DNA from: Actinocorallia sp. API 0066
Lineage (GTDB): Bacteria > Actinomycetota > Actinomycetes > Streptosporangiales > Streptosporangiaceae
NCBI RefSeq assembly: GCF_020991275.1
Contig: NZ_JAJLQY010000018.1
Coordinates: 37,130-101,129 of the forward strand
Direction of reading: 5' to 3'
DNA: 64,000 nt
This document shows, piece by piece, positions 20,544-30,763 of this stretch; positions within the stretch are counted from its first letter, which is position 1, and every line of letters starts with the position of its first letter. The position numbers and the translations under genes were made by a program. Below the pieces are notes generated by a model. The model was not told the DNA's origin. It made no database searches and worked only from the letters and a program-made list of their open reading frames with translations.

Positions 20544-21053
20544 ATGACCACAGCACTACAAGGTGAGCCCGCGCTACTGACCGTGCGGCCTCTGGTCCAG
20601 GGGGACCGCGACGCCGTGGTGGCGATGCACGACCGCTGCTCGATGGCCAGCCGCCGGCTCCGCTACTTCAGCGCCAAGCCGGTGCTGCCGCCGCGTCTGC
20701 TCGACGTGTTCACCGACCGCTCGCGGGGGCTGTCCCTCGCGGTGGACGACGGGAGCGGACGGATCGTGGCGCTCGGCCACATGATGTACGACGCGACCCG
20801 GCCGGGCACCGCCGAGCTCGCGTTCCTCGTGGAGGACGCCTGGCAGGGCCGGGGGGTCGGCCGTCGCCTGGCGACGCTGCTGCGCGACCTGGGTGAGGCG
20901 GAGGGCCTGGCCGAGCTGCGCGCGAGCGTGTTCAGCGAGAACGCGCGGATGCGCAAGCTGCTGACCGCGATGGGCGGCCGCACCACCCGCACCGACGACC
21001 CCGCCGTCCTGGAGATCGTGCTCCCGCTGCGGACGCTCGCCGCCGCCGCGTAA
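20544..21053 (+). CDS. GNAT-family N-acetyltransferase
   Basis: 169 residues from the ATG at 20544, preceded by AAGGGGG. The acetyl-CoA-binding motif A is AFLVEDAWQGRGVGRRLATLL (Q-x-x-G-x-G). The N-terminal RPLVQGDRDAVVAMHDRCS resembles GNAT domains fused to acetyl-CoA synthetase-like or lysine acetylases in actinomycetes, but here it stands alone. Divergent from the FAD oxidase across a 188-base gap that must hold both promoters. Substrate unknown. Confidence 0.85.
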   Translation: MTTALQGEPALLTVRPLVQGDRDAVVAMHDRCSMASRRLRYFSAKPVLPPRLLDVFTDRSRGLSLAVDDGSGRIVALGHMMYDATRPGTAELAFLVEDAWQGRGVGRRLATLLRDLGEAEGLAELRASVFSENARMRKLLTAMGGRTTRTDDPAVLEIVLPLRTLAAAA

Positions 21054-21085
21054 CTGGAACGATCCATGGGTGGGACGATGGCGGC

Positions 21086-21883
21086 GTGGCCATCTATGAC
21101 GACCCAGAAGCCTACGAACTCGCCTGCGGCTACCGTGACGTCCCCGCCGAGGTGGACGCGCTGCTGAGCTGGTCGGCCCGCCACGGCAGGACGCCGGGCA
21201 CGGTGCTGGAGCTGGCGGCGGGGCCCGCCGAGCACGCGCGGGAGCTGTCCCGCAGGGGCCTGGACGTCACGGCGCTGGACCTCAACCCGGCGATGTGCGC
21301 CTACGCCAAGGCCAGGGGGCCGGAGCTGACCGTCGTGCAGGGCGACATGACGGACTTCGCGCTCGACGAGAGGTTCGACCTGATCGTCACCCTGCTGGAC
21401 AGCACGGCACACCTGCACACCCTCGACGCGCTCGCCGCCCACCTGCACCGGGTCGGCGCGCACCTCGCGGACGGCGCCGCCTACATCCTGGAGATGAGCC
21501 ATCCGGCCGACCGGCTGAGCCTTGACGAGTCCACGATGACGTCCTGGACGGTCGAGCGCGACGGCGTCACCGCGCACGTCTCCTGGGGCTCCCTGGACGA
21601 CCCGCTCGACCCGCTCACCCAGATGGTGGACGACAGGGTGGTCATCCGGATCACCGAGCCGCCCTCCCGTCCAGGCGGCCCGGCACGGGTGCGGACCGTC
21701 GAGGGCGTCGTCCCGTTCCGGTTCTGGACCGCCACCGAACTGGACGCCGCCGTGCGGGTCGCGGCGCTGGAGCATCCGGAGACGGCGCTGGAGATCGTCG
21801 CCCGGTACGGCGACTTCGCCGACGTGTCCCCGACCGCCGACGAGGCGTGGCGGCTCATCAGCGTGCTCCGGCGCCGCCGCTGA
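21086..21883 (+). CDS. Class I SAM-dependent methyltransferase
   Basis: 265 residues, GTG start at 21086. Motif I is VLELAAGPAEHARELSRRG and motif II is VTALDLNPAMCAYA, with VVQGDMTDFALDERFDLIVTLLDS at the post-II region, a normal Rossmann methyltransferase. The C-terminal part resembles the extra beta-sheet of small-molecule methyltransferases. Follows the acetyltransferase by 32 bases and may share its promoter. Acceptor unknown. Confidence 0.85.
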   Translation: MAIYDDPEAYELACGYRDVPAEVDALLSWSARHGRTPGTVLELAAGPAEHARELSRRGLDVTALDLNPAMCAYAKARGPELTVVQGDMTDFALDERFDLIVTLLDSTAHLHTLDALAAHLHRVGAHLADGAAYILEMSHPADRLSLDESTMTSWTVERDGVTAHVSWGSLDDPLDPLTQMVDDRVVIRITEPPSRPGGPARVRTVEGVVPFRFWTATELDAAVRVAALEHPETALEIVARYGDFADVSPTADEAWRLISVLRRRR

Positions 21884-21911
21884 CGTCGGCGGGACGGGTA
21901 TCGTCCGGGGC

Positions 21912-22166
21912 ATGTCGGAACCCCTCACCGCGCGGGAGACGGAGCGGTTCGTCGCCGCGATGGTCCCCGTCGTCGCCGAGAAGATCACCAGCGCCGGGCG
22001 GTTCAGGATCACCGCGTGGACGCCCGCCGAGCAGGCCATGTACCGCGAGGTGACGTCGAGGGCGGCCGAAACGCTCGGCCGCCCCCTGATGAGCTACGGC
22101 AACGGCAGGGACCTCTGGATCGTCCCCGCCGAAGCCGGAGACCCGATAGCCCCCCTCACGCCCTGA
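21912..22166 (+). CDS. Small hypothetical protein, 84 residues
   Basis: MSEPLTARETERFVAAMVPV at the start, then AGRFRITAWTPAEQAMYREVTSRAAETLGRP and SYGNGRDLWIVPAE. Codon use is normal for this genome. It lies 28 bases after the methyltransferase stop. I do not recognise the family and give no function. It converges on pgl with a 19-base gap. Confidence 0.6.
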   Translation: MSEPLTARETERFVAAMVPVVAEKITSAGRFRITAWTPAEQAMYREVTSRAAETLGRPLMSYGNGRDLWIVPAEAGDPIAPLTP

Positions 22167-22185
22167 GAAGCGCTCTCAGGGCCGC

Positions 22186-22953
22186 TCAGACCCCGTCGAG
22201 ACGGGACGCGGCGGCCCGGTCGAGCAGGTACAGCGTCGCCTCGCGCCCGCGCGCCGTCGCGACCGGCGCCTCACTCGGGTCCGCGCCCCCCAGGCCCAGG
22301 CTGACCGCCTCGGCCTTGCCCTCGCCCGCCGCGACCACCCAGACCTCGCGCGCCGCCTGGATCACCGGGACGGTCAGCGACACCCGGATCGGCGGCGGCT
22401 TCGGCGAGTCGTGCACGCCGACGACCGTCCGCTTCTCCTCAAGCACGCCCGGCAGGCCCGGGAACAGCGACGCGATGTGCGCGTCCGGCCCGACGCCCAG
22501 CATGAGCACGTCGAACGAGGGCGCCTCCACCGGGTCCTCCGGCCGGGCGGCGGCGGCCAGTTCGGCGGCGTGCCGCGCGGCCGCCGCCTCCACGTCGGCG
22601 CCGTCGGGCCCGTCCGAGGCGGGCATCGGGTGGACGCGCGCCTGGAGTACCGGCACGTGGTCCAGCAGCGCCTCGCGCGCCTGTGTCTCGTTGCGCTCGA
22701 TGTCGCCGGTCGGCAGGAACCGCTCGTCCCCCCACCACACGTCGAGGTTCGCCCAGTCCACCGCGTCGCGCGCCGGGGACTCCGCGACGGCCGCCAGCAC
22801 CGCGATGCCGACGGTGCCGCCGGTCAGCACCACCGAGGCGGTGCCGCGCGCGGCCTGCGCGTCGACCAGTGCCGTCACCAGCCGTGCCGCGACGGCGCGC
22901 GCCAGCACCCGCGCGTCCTCGTGCACGACGGTCTTCGGCTCGGAACCGCTCAT
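22186..22953 (-). CDS. pgl: 6-phosphogluconolactonase
   Basis: Hydrolyses 6-phosphogluconolactone in the oxidative pentose-phosphate pathway. 255 residues from the ATG at 22953. Family motifs: SVVLTGGTVGIAVL, WANLDVWWGDERFLPTGD and FDVLMLGVGPDAHIASLFPG, plus VWVVAAGEGKAEAV. The frame runs open well upstream across opcA, but the family match starts here. The start overlaps the opcA stop by ATGA. It is the last gene of tkt-tal-pgi-zwf-opcA-pgl. Confidence 0.96.
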   Translation of the reverse strand: MSGSEPKTVVHEDARVLARAVAARLVTALVDAQAARGTASVVLTGGTVGIAVLAAVAESPARDAVDWANLDVWWGDERFLPTGDIERNETQAREALLDHVPVLQARVHPMPASDGPDGADVEAAAARHAAELAAAARPEDPVEAPSFDVLMLGVGPDAHIASLFPGLPGVLEEKRTVVGVHDSPKPPPIRVSLTVPVIQAAREVWVVAAGEGKAEAVSLGLGGADPSEAPVATARGREATLYLLDRAAASRLDGV

Positions 22954-23924
22954 GAACCCGCCCTCTTCCGTGTCCGCTGCTGCCCGTTGTTCTCCTGGGG
23001 GGCGTCGGCGGGGGGAGCGGTGTACGTGCGGTCGAACCGTGACACCGCGTCGTGGTAGACCTCGTCGGGGTCGAGGCGGCGCAGCTCCTCGGCCAGCAGC
23101 TCCGACATGGGACGCCGGTGCAGCGCCACCTGCCGGTCGGGCTGGCCGGGACGGGCGAGCGTGGCGACGCGCCCGTCGGGCCTGGTCACCGAGATCGGGC
23201 CGTCGGCCGTCTGGAGGATGACGGCGGTGATACCGGGCCCGCCCGACGTCGTCCGGGAGGCGGGCGCCGAGAGCCGTCCGCCCAGCCAGGCGGCGAGCAG
23301 CTCGGCGCTCGGGCTGTCCGGCTCGGCCTGCACCTCGACGGAGGTGATGGGCGGTGTCTTCTGGTCCAGGGCGGCGGCCAGGAGGGTGCGCCACGGTGTC
23401 AGCCGGGTCCAGGAGAAGTCGGTGTCTCCCGGCGTGTAGGACTTGTCGAGCTGGATGAGCGTGCCGAGCCGGTCCAGGCCCGCGTAGGCGTCGGTGACGC
23501 GGCGCTGCGCGAGCGCGCCCAGCGGGTCGTCGGCCGGGTTGGCGGGCGCCTGGCCCGGCCACCAGGTGACGACGGGCGCGTCCGGCACCAGCAGCGGCAC
23601 CACGACCGAGTCGGCGTGCCCGGCCAGCGGCCCGTACATGCGCAGCAGGACGGTCTCGCCGGGGCCGGTCTCGCCGATCCTTATCTCCGCGTCCAGCCGG
23701 GACGAGCTGCCGCGCGCGTCCCGCGAGATCACGGTGAGCACCCGGCACGGGTGTTCGCGGGCCGCCTCGGTGGCCGCGCGCAGCGAGTCGTACTGGGCGG
23801 ACTCGTCGGTGACGATCACCAGGGTGAGCACCATGCCGACGGCGGGGCCGCCCATCTGGTGCCGGGCCTGGGTCAGCGCCTCCTGGATCCGCCGGGTGGT
23901 CGTCGCGGTGAGGTCGATGTTCAC
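22950..23924 (-). CDS. opcA: Glucose-6-phosphate dehydrogenase assembly protein OpcA
   Basis: Allosteric/assembly partner of Zwf, found in cyanobacteria and actinobacteria. 324 residues, GTG start at 23924, one base after the zwf stop. VVPLLVPDAPVVTWWPGQAPANP in the middle and the N-terminal TTTRRIQEALTQARHQMGGPA are family features. A basic tail (RTRKRAGS) ends the protein. Tight spacing to zwf and a 4-base overlap with pgl indicate translational coupling. Confidence 0.95.
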   Translation of the reverse strand: MNIDLTATTTRRIQEALTQARHQMGGPAVGMVLTLVIVTDESAQYDSLRAATEAAREHPCRVLTVISRDARGSSSRLDAEIRIGETGPGETVLLRMYGPLAGHADSVVVPLLVPDAPVVTWWPGQAPANPADDPLGALAQRRVTDAYAGLDRLGTLIQLDKSYTPGDTDFSWTRLTPWRTLLAAALDQKTPPITSVEVQAEPDSPSAELLAAWLGGRLSAPASRTTSGGPGITAVILQTADGPISVTRPDGRVATLARPGQPDRQVALHRRPMSELLAEELRRLDPDEVYHDAVSRFDRTYTAPPADAPQENNGQQRTRKRAGS

Positions 23925-23925
23925 G

Positions 23926-25476
23926 TCAGATCCTCCGCCAGGCGCGGCCGTCGCGCTTCATGAGCAGGTCCGAGGACTTGGGGCCGTAACCGCCCGACTT
24001 GTACTGGTCGGGCCGCCCGTGCGCGGCCCAGTACTCCTCGGCGGGGTCGAGGATCTGCCAGGACAGCTCGACCTCCTCCTGTCGGGGGAACAGCGGGGGG
24101 TCGCCGATGAGGACGTCGAGGATGAGCCGCTCGTACGCCTCGGGGGAGGACTCGGTGAAGGACTCCCCGTAGGCGAAGTCCATGTTGACGTCCCGGACCT
24201 CCATCGCGGTGCCCGGCACCTTCGAGCCGAACCGGAGCGTCACGCCCTCGTCCGGCTGGATGCGGAACACCAGCGCGTTCTGCCCCAGCTCCTCGGTCTC
24301 GGTGTGCGAGAACGGCAGGTGCGGGGCCTTCTGGAACATCATCGCGACCTCGGTGGCCCGCCGGGAAAGGCGCTTGCCCGTCCGCAGGTACCAGGGCACG
24401 CCCGCCCAGCGCCGCGAGTCGATCTCCAGCTTGATGGCCGCGTACGTCTCGGTGGTGGAGGTGGCGGGGATGCCCTCCTCCTCCAGGTAGCCCTTGACGG
24501 CCACGCCGCCCTGCCACCCCGCCGCGTACTGGCCGCGCGCGGTGGAACGTCCCAAGTCGCCCTCAGGCAGCCGCACCGAAGACAGCACCTTGGCCTTCTC
24601 CGCGCGGACCGCCTCGGCGCTGAACGACGTCGGCTCCTCCATCGCGGTGAGGGCCAGCAACTGGAGCAGGTGGTTCTGGATGACGTCGCGGGCCGCGCCG
24701 ATGCCGTCGTAGTACCCGGCCCGGCCTCCGATGCCGATGTCCTCGGCCATGGTGATCTGCACGTGGTCCACGTACGACCGGTTCCAGATCGGCTCGAACA
24801 GGGTGTTCGCGAAGCGCAGCGCCAGGATGTTCTGGACGGTCTCCTTGCCCAGGTAGTGGTCGATCCGGAAGATCGACTCCTCGGGGAAGACCCGGTGCAC
24901 GATGTTGTTCAGCTCGCGGGCGCTCTTCAGGTCGTGCCCGAACGGCTTCTCGATGACGACCCGGCGGAACGACTCGGGGGAGTGCTCGGCGAGGCCGGAG
25001 CGCTGGAGCTGCTCCACGACGACGTCGAAGAACTTCGGGGGGATCGAGAGGTAGAAGGCGTAGTTCCCGCCGGTGCCGCGGGTCTCGTCCAGCTCCTTGA
25101 CGGCCAGCGCGAGCGTGTCGAACGCGCCGGGGTCGCTGAACTCGCCGGGCACGAAGTGCATGCCCTCCGACAGGTGCCGCCAGACGTCCTCGCGGAACGG
25201 CGTGCGCGCGTGCTGCTTGACCGCCTCGTAGGCGACCTGGCGGAAGTCCTGGTTCTCCCAGTCGCGCCGGGCGAAGCCGACGAGGGAGAAGCCGGGGGGA
25301 AGCAGCCCCCGGTTGGCCAGGTCGTAGATGGCCGGGAGCAGCTTCTTGCGGGAGAGGTCCCCGGTGACGCCGAACAGCACCAGCACGCTGGGCCCGGCGA
25401 CACGGGGCAGTCTCTTGTCGCGGGGATCCCGGAGTGGATTCCCGTCGATCCCGATCAATTCAGCGGGCGATGGCAT
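23926..25476 (-). CDS. zwf: Glucose-6-phosphate 1-dehydrogenase
   Basis: First enzyme of the oxidative pentose-phosphate pathway, producing NADPH. 516 residues from the ATG at 25476. Nucleotide-binding VLFGVTGDLSRKKLLPAIYDL, active-site FRIDHYLGKETVQNIL (substrate-binding Lys and His), and IQPDEGVTLRFGSKVPGT are all intact. A 138-base gap with a strong hairpin lies between pgi and this gene, so zwf-opcA-pgl may have its own promoter. An ACTGGTCT half-operator lies at 25505-25512. Confidence 0.98.
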   Translation of the reverse strand: MPSPAELIGIDGNPLRDPRDKRLPRVAGPSVLVLFGVTGDLSRKKLLPAIYDLANRGLLPPGFSLVGFARRDWENQDFRQVAYEAVKQHARTPFREDVWRHLSEGMHFVPGEFSDPGAFDTLALAVKELDETRGTGGNYAFYLSIPPKFFDVVVEQLQRSGLAEHSPESFRRVVIEKPFGHDLKSARELNNIVHRVFPEESIFRIDHYLGKETVQNILALRFANTLFEPIWNRSYVDHVQITMAEDIGIGGRAGYYDGIGAARDVIQNHLLQLLALTAMEEPTSFSAEAVRAEKAKVLSSVRLPEGDLGRSTARGQYAAGWQGGVAVKGYLEEEGIPATSTTETYAAIKLEIDSRRWAGVPWYLRTGKRLSRRATEVAMMFQKAPHLPFSHTETEELGQNALVFRIQPDEGVTLRFGSKVPGTAMEVRDVNMDFAYGESFTESSPEAYERLILDVLIGDPPLFPRQEEVELSWQILDPAEEYWAAHGRPDQYKSGGYGPKSSDLLMKRDGRAWRRI

Positions 25477-25556
25477 GCCCGTCCCTTTCCTGCGTGTCGA
25501 TCAGACTGGTCTCAGGGCGGTCAAGGAGGGGATCGACCGGCTTGCGGTGACGGCCG

Positions 25557-25599
25557 CGCGGGGCCGCCCCGGACCTGTGGGCCCGGGCACGGCCCCGCG
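25557..25599 (-). terminator. Strong hairpin between pgi and zwf
   Basis: CGCGGGGCCG (25557-25566) and CGGCCCCGCG (25590-25599) are perfect reverse complements, with further pairing of CCCCGG and CCCGGG inside. On the leftward transcript it starts 15 bases past the pgi stop. No T-run. It probably separates tkt-tal-pgi from zwf-opcA-pgl, at least in part. Confidence 0.6.
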
Positions 25600-25614
25600 G
25601 TGACGCCGTCGTGT

Positions 25615-27264
25615 TCAGTTTTTCAGTGCGTCGAGCAGTTGCGCCAGCCCTTCGGCGCGATCACGCAGATGCAGGCGGAGCGCGGGGCGGCCGCGCGAGC
25701 GCAGCGCCCGCAGGTCGCCGATGGCCTGGGCGAGCTGCAGTGTCCGGAACGTGTACGGCCGGCCCGGCACCGGCACGTCCACCGGCGCCGCCCCGGTGAT
25801 CTGGAGGAAGACGCCGTCCTGCGGACCGCCCTTGTGGTACTGGCCGGTCGAGTGCAGGAAGCGCGGCCCCCACCCGAAGGTGACGGGCGCTGGCGCGTGC
25901 CGCAGCCGCTCCGAGCGGAGCGTCAGCAGCGGGCGCAGCGCCGCCGCCTCGGCGTCCTGGCCGGTGCGGTCCAGGTACGCCATGACGGCCAGGTAGCCGC
26001 GCGTCGAGACCGCCCCGACCAGGGAGTCCAGCACCTCGGCGAGGCCCGCCCCGGCGAACGCGCCGCCGGAGTAGACCTCGACGGCGCCGTCCACGACGTC
26101 GGGCGCGCCCTCGTCGAGCGCGGCCTCGCCCTCGGTCTCGAACGCCTTCAGCACCTCGCCGGTGCGGTCCTTGGACTCCTGGACGTTGGGCTGGTCGAAC
26201 GGGTTGATGCCGATGACCCGTCCGGCGATCGCCGTCGCGTACTCCCACAGCAGGAACTGCGCGCCCAGCGGCCCCTTGACGGCCAGCGCGGCCGCCTCGT
26301 AGTCACCGAGGACGACGCCGCGCACGTCCGGCGCCGGGACGAAGCCGGGCGCGTCCACGCCCTCCACGACGACGGGCAGCAGGCCCTTGCCGTCCTTGCC
26401 GGTGGACTCGGCGATGAGCTGCTCCGCCCAGTCGCCGAAGCCGCTGATGCCCGAGCCGTTGTCAGCGATGAGCAGCTTGTCGCGGCCCGACACGGCGGCC
26501 GCGCCGAGCGCGGCGCCGAGCGTCAGCGCCGGGTTGTCCAGCGGCTGGCGCAGCGTCGGGGCGAGCGCGGCGGCCTCGTCCAGCAGGGCGCCGATGTCGG
26601 CCCCGGCCAGCGCGGACGGCACCAGGCCGAACGCCGTCAGCGCGCTGTAGCGCCCGCCGACGTCCGGGTCGGCCAGGACGACGTGGTAGCCGGCCTGCCG
26701 CGCGGCGTTCTCCAGCGGCGAGCCCGGGTCGGTGATCACCACAAAGCGGCGGCGCAGCGCGTCGCCGGTGACACCCGCGTCCTGGAACGCCTGCTCGAAG
26801 ATCCTGCGGTGGCTGTCGGTCTCGATCGTGCCGCCGCTCTTGGACGCCACGACGACGACGGTCCGCTCGATCCGGTCCGCGATCACCCGGCCGACCTGGA
26901 GGGGGTCGGTGGTGTCGAGGATGGTGAGCTCCACGCCCGCCGTCTGGGTGATGACCTCGGGCGCGAGCGACGAGCCGCCCATGCCGGCCAGCACGAAGTG
27001 GTCGAGCCCCTCGGCGCGGTACTCCTCGGCGAGCCGGGCCAGCGGCTCCACCAGCGCCCGCGACGTCTCGGGCAGGTCGAGCCAGCCGAGCCGCCGGCCC
27101 GCCTCCGCCACCGCGTCCGGGCCCCACAGCTGGGCGTTCTTGGCGGCGAGCGCGGTGGGGGCGCCGTCGGAGATCAACCGCTGCTGCACGCTCTCGGTGT
27201 TCTCCACGGCGTCACCGCGCACGGTGACCGTCACGCCCGCCGCCGCCGTGACGACAGAGGTCAC
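25615..27264 (-). CDS. pgi: Glucose-6-phosphate isomerase
   Basis: Interconverts glucose 6-phosphate and fructose 6-phosphate. 549 residues, GTG start at 27264 overlapping the tal stop by [25 protein letters not shown] is the sugar-phosphate-binding SIS motif and [16 protein letters not shown] precedes it; LPVVVEG and [20 protein letters not shown] complete the active site region. This is the actinobacterial two-SIS type. Its place between tal and zwf differs from the tkt-tal-zwf order I recall in Streptomyces. Confidence 0.95.
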   Translation of the reverse strand: MTSVVTAAAGVTVTVRGDAVENTESVQQRLISDGAPTALAAKNAQLWGPDAVAEAGRRLGWLDLPETSRALVEPLARLAEEYRAEGLDHFVLAGMGGSSLAPEVITQTAGVELTILDTTDPLQVGRVIADRIERTVVVVASKSGGTIETDSHRRIFEQAFQDAGVTGDALRRRFVVITDPGSPLENAARQAGYHVVLADPDVGGRYSALTAFGLVPSALAGADIGALLDEAAALAPTLRQPLDNPALTLGAALGAAAVSGRDKLLIADNGSGISGFGDWAEQLIAESTGKDGKGLLPVVVEGVDAPGFVPAPDVRGVVLGDYEAAALAVKGPLGAQFLLWEYATAIAGRVIGINPFDQPNVQESKDRTGEVLKAFETEGEAALDEGAPDVVDGAVEVYSGGAFAGAGLAEVLDSLVGAVSTRGYLAVMAYLDRTGQDAEAAALRPLLTLRSERLRHAPAPVTFGWGPRFLHSTGQYHKGGPQDGVFLQITGAAPVDVPVPGRPYTFRTLQLAQAIGDLRALRSRGRPALRLHLRDRAEGLAQLLDALKN

Positions 27265-28358
27265 GCCTTGGCCTCCAGTTCGGTCTTCAGGGTGTCCAGC
27301 AACTGGTTCCAGGAGACCTCGAACTTGTCGACGCCCTCGTCCTCCAGGACCCGCACGACGTCGTCATAGTCGACGCCCGCGGCCTTGAGCTCGGCGAACA
27401 GGGCGTGCGCGGCCGGGTAGGAGCCCGCGATCGCGTCGCCGTTGATGTCGCCGCCCTCGGCGGTGGCCTTGAGGGTGGCCTCCGGCATCGTGTTGACGGT
27501 GCCGGGCGCGACCAGCTCGGTGACGTACAGGGTGGCGGGCAGCGACGGGTCCTTCACGCCGGTGGACGCCCACAGAGGGCGCTGCGGCCGGGCCCCGGCG
27601 TCAGCGAGCGCCTTCCACCGGTCGGAGGCGAACTTCTGCTCGTACAGCTCGTAGGCGAGCCGGGCGTTGGCGACGCCCGCCTTGCTCTTGAGCTCGGGCT
27701 TGCCGAGCTTCTCCAGCCGCTTGTCGATCTCGGTGTCCACCCGGGACACGAAGAACGACGCGACCGACTCGATCTTGTTGACGTCGTGCCCGTTGGCGTG
27801 CGCCTGCTCCAGACCGGCGAAGAACGCGTCGATGACCTGGCCGTAGCGCTCCAGCGAGAAGATCAGCGTGACGTTCACGCTGATGCCCTCGGCCAGCACC
27901 GCGGTGATCGCGGGCAGGCCCTCGGCCGTCGCGGGGATCTTGATGAGCAGGTTGGGCCTGTCCACCTGCCACCACAGCGCCTTGGCCTCGGCGATCGTCG
28001 CCTCGGTCTTACGGGCGAGCCTCGGGTCCACCTCGATGGACACGCGGCCGTCCACACCGTCGGTGCGGTCGTAGACGGGGCGCAGCACGTCGCACGCCCA
28101 GCGGATGTCGTAGGTGGGGATGGCGCGGGACGCCTCCTCCACGCTGACCCCGCGCACGGCGAGCTCACGTAGCTGCTCGTCATAGGCGTCGCCCTTGCTG
28201 AGGGCGTTCGCGAAGATCGTCGGGTTGGAGGTGACGCCGACGACGTGGGAGTTCCGGACGAGATCGGCGAGGTTGCCCGAGCGCAGCCGTTCCCGGCTCA
28301 CGTCGTCGAGCCAGATCGACACGCCCTCGTCGGAGAGCTTCTTCAGATTGTCACTCAC
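27261..28358 (-). CDS. tal: Transaldolase
   Basis: Transfers dihydroxyacetone units between sugar phosphates in the non-oxidative pentose-phosphate pathway. 365 residues. Schiff-base Lys in [17 protein letters not shown]-terminal [17 protein letters not shown] and [15 protein letters not shown], and [18 protein letters not shown], where the conserved Ser/Thr-Lys binds phosphate. Long actinobacterial/plant-type transaldolase. Six bases separate it from the tkt stop. Confidence 0.97.
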   Translation of the reverse strand: MSDNLKKLSDEGVSIWLDDVSRERLRSGNLADLVRNSHVVGVTSNPTIFANALSKGDAYDEQLRELAVRGVSVEEASRAIPTYDIRWACDVLRPVYDRTDGVDGRVSIEVDPRLARKTEATIAEAKALWWQVDRPNLLIKIPATAEGLPAITAVLAEGISVNVTLIFSLERYGQVIDAFFAGLEQAHANGHDVNKIESVASFFVSRVDTEIDKRLEKLGKPELKSKAGVANARLAYELYEQKFASDRWKALADAGARPQRPLWASTGVKDPSLPATLYVTELVAPGTVNTMPEATLKATAEGGDINGDAIAGSYPAAHALFAELKAAGVDYDDVVRVLEDEGVDKFEVSWNQLLDTLKTELEAKA

Positions 28359-28364
28359 GGTTAT

Positions 28365-30455
28365 TCATCCCTTGGCCTTGGTGAGGCTTTCACGGGCGGC
28401 GGCGACCACCGCTTCGGGGGTGATGCCGAATTCCCTGTAGAGGGTCTTGTAGTCGGCGGAGGCGCCGAAGTGCTCAAGGCTGACCGACGCGCCGGCGTCG
28501 CCGACGAACCGGTGCCAGCCCAGCGCGACGCCGGCCTCGACCGACACGCGGGCGCGGACGGCGGGCGGCAGGACGTCGTTCCGGTAGGACTCGTCCTGCG
28601 CGTCGAACCACTCGACGCACGGCATCGACACCACGCGCGCGGCGGTGCCCTCGGCCTGCAGCGTCTCGCGGGCGGCCAGCGCGATCTCCACCTCGGAGCC
28701 GGTGGCGATGATGATGACCTCGGGCGTGCCGCCCTCGGCCTCGGCGAGCACGTAGCCGCCCTTGGCGGCGCCCTCGGCCGACGCGAGCACGTCCCGGTCG
28801 AACACCGGCAGCTTCTGGCGGGTCAGCGCCAGGCCGGACGGCCGGTCGGTCTGCTCCAGGATCGCGCGCCACGCGACCGTCGTCTCGTTGGCGTCGGCCG
28901 GGCGGACCACGTTGAGGCCGGGGATCGCGCGCAGCGCCCACAGGTGCTCCACCGGCTGGTGCGTCGGGCCGTCCTCGCCCAGGCCGATCGAGTCGTGCGT
29001 CCACACGTAGATGACCGGCAGCTCCATCAGCGCGGCCAGCCGCACCGAGGGGCGCATGTAGTCGGAGAACACCAGGAAGGTGCCGCCGTAGGGGCGGGTG
29101 CCGCCGTGCAGCGCGATGCCGTTGAGGATCGCGCCCATCGCGTGCTCGCGGATGCCGAAGTGCAGGGTGCGGCCGTAGGGCCCGCCCCGCCACTCGTCGG
29201 TCTGGAACTCCGCCGGGATGAAGGACGGCTCGCCCTTCATCGTGGTGTTGTTGGACTCCGCGAGGTCGGCCGAGCCGCCCCACAGCTCCGGCAGCACCGG
29301 GCCGACCGCGCTCAGCACCTCGCCGGACGCGGCCCGCGTCGCGAGGTCCTTGCCCGCCGGGAACACCGGCAGCTTGGCCGTCCAGCCCTCGGGCAGGCGG
29401 CGCGCGGCGATCCGGTCGAACTCGGCGGCCCGCTCGGGGTGGGCGGCCCGCCAGGCGGTGAACTTCTCGTCCCACGCCTTGCGCTCGTCCCGGCCGCGCT
29501 CGACGACTTCGCGCGCGTGCGCGAGGACCTCGGCGTCGACGTCGAAGGTCTTGTCCGGGTCCAGGCCCAGGATCTTCTTGGTGGCGGCGACCTCGTCGGC
29601 GCCCAGCGCCGAGCCGTGGATCTTGCCGGTGTCCTTCTTGTTCGGCGCGGGCCAGCCGATGACGGTGCGCAGCGCGATGAAGGTCGGGCGGCCCGTCTCG
29701 TTCTTGGCGGCCTGGAGCACGTTGTAGAGGCGCTGGACGTCCTCGACGTACTCGCCGGTCTTCAGCCAGTCCACCCGGTAGGTGTCCCAGCCGTAGGCGG
29801 CGTAGCGCGCGATGACGTCCTCGGACATCGCGATCTGGGTGTCGTCCTCGATCGAGATGCGGTTGTCGTCCCAGACGACGACGAGGTTGCCCAGGCGCTG
29901 GTGGCCCGCGATGGCGCTCGCCTCGTGGCTGATGCCCTCCTGGATGTCGCCGTCGGAGCAGAACGCCCAGATGGTGTGGTCGAAGGGGGACTCGCCGGCG
30001 GCGGCCTCGGGGTCGAACAGGCCGCGCTCGCGGCGCGCCGCCATCGCCATGCCGACCGCGTTGGCCAGGCCCTGGCCCAGGGGGCCGGTCGTCGTCTCGA
30101 CGCCGACCGTGAAGCCGTGCTCGGGGTGGCCCGGGGTCTTGCTGCCCCACGTGCGCAGCGCCTTCAGGTCGTCCAGTTCGAGGCCGTAGCCGGACAGGTA
30201 GAGCTGGATGTAGAGGGTGAGGCTGGAGTGGCCGCAGGACAGCACGAAGCGGTCGCGTCCGGTCCACGCGGGATCGGACGGGTCGTGCTTGAGCACCTTG
30301 TTGAACAACAGGTAAGCGGCCGGAGCCAGGCTCATCGCGGTGCCAGGGTGCCCTGAGCCCACCTTCTCGACGGCGTCCATCGCGAGGGCGCGGACGGTGT
30401 CGACCGCCCGGTCGTCGAGCTCGGACCAGTCAAGAGTGAGATTGTCGGTAGTCAC
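28365..30455 (-). CDS. tkt: Transketolase
   Basis: TPP-dependent two-carbon transferase of the pentose-phosphate pathway. About 696 residues from the GTG at 30455 ([20 protein letters not shown]); an ATG at 30479 would add eight. [16 protein letters not shown] at the N-terminus, TPP/Mg-binding [19 protein letters not shown]...WDDNRISIE, pyrimidine-domain [20 protein letters not shown] with the catalytic His residues, and a C-terminal domain with [11 protein letters not shown]. First gene of the leftward cluster. A dre-like operator sits 100-117 bases upstream of the start. Confidence 0.97.
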   Translation of the reverse strand: MTTDNLTLDWSELDDRAVDTVRALAMDAVEKVGSGHPGTAMSLAPAAYLLFNKVLKHDPSDPAWTGRDRFVLSCGHSSLTLYIQLYLSGYGLELDDLKALRTWGSKTPGHPEHGFTVGVETTTGPLGQGLANAVGMAMAARRERGLFDPEAAAGESPFDHTIWAFCSDGDIQEGISHEASAIAGHQRLGNLVVVWDDNRISIEDDTQIAMSEDVIARYAAYGWDTYRVDWLKTGEYVEDVQRLYNVLQAAKNETGRPTFIALRTVIGWPAPNKKDTGKIHGSALGADEVAATKKILGLDPDKTFDVDAEVLAHAREVVERGRDERKAWDEKFTAWRAAHPERAAEFDRIAARRLPEGWTAKLPVFPAGKDLATRAASGEVLSAVGPVLPELWGGSADLAESNNTTMKGEPSFIPAEFQTDEWRGGPYGRTLHFGIREHAMGAILNGIALHGGTRPYGGTFLVFSDYMRPSVRLAALMELPVIYVWTHDSIGLGEDGPTHQPVEHLWALRAIPGLNVVRPADANETTVAWRAILEQTDRPSGLALTRQKLPVFDRDVLASAEGAAKGGYVLAEAEGGTPEVIIIATGSEVEIALAARETLQAEGTAARVVSMPCVEWFDAQDESYRNDVLPPAVRARVSVEAGVALGWHRFVGDAGASVSLEHFGASADYKTLYREFGITPEAVVAAARESLTKAKG

Positions 30456-30554
30456 CGGAGAACGTCGGTCCTTCCACACTTGGGATTTTCGTCAGACCAC
30501 GCCCGTGCCCAAGGCGCTGATCACAGCGAGCCTACTCATTATGACCGTCGCGTG

Positions 30555-30572
30555 GATTGGTCTAAACCAATC
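30555..30572. promoter_or_regulatory. DasR-type (dre-like) operator between tkt and ctaB
   Basis: GATTGGTCTAAACCAATC: 7-base arms GATTGGT/ACCAATC around CTAA. The core TGGTCTAAACCA is identical to one of the two sites upstream of gap. The 308-base divergent region (30456-30763) must hold promoters for both tkt and ctaB, and the operator could serve either. I see no further clear structure in that region apart from A/T-richer sequence near the operator. Confidence 0.65.
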
Positions 30573-30763
30573 GGCCCGCTCTCGCCCGAACACTGGGCAC
30601 ATGCCCGATCATTCCCCTTCCGACACCTGCGGAAGTCACCGGTGCGGGGGAGACCACAGGTGAAACACCGCACCCGATGATGGACCCTCCGGGGGGCGGC
30701 ACTACAGTGATGGCGCGGTCGCACGGGGCGGCCGAAACAGACCAAGCAGAAGGCTCTCCAGTT

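Noticed and set aside
23494..27369. Very long rightward open frame (about 1,290 codons) over the zwf-pgi region
   Set aside because: It lies antisense to zwf and pgi, is full of Arg/Val/His/Gly low-complexity translation, and has no family motifs. Typical high-GC antisense artefact.
28245..30356. Rightward open frame of about 700 codons opposite tkt
   Set aside because: Antisense to a clear transketolase; the composition is that of the complement of C-ending codons.
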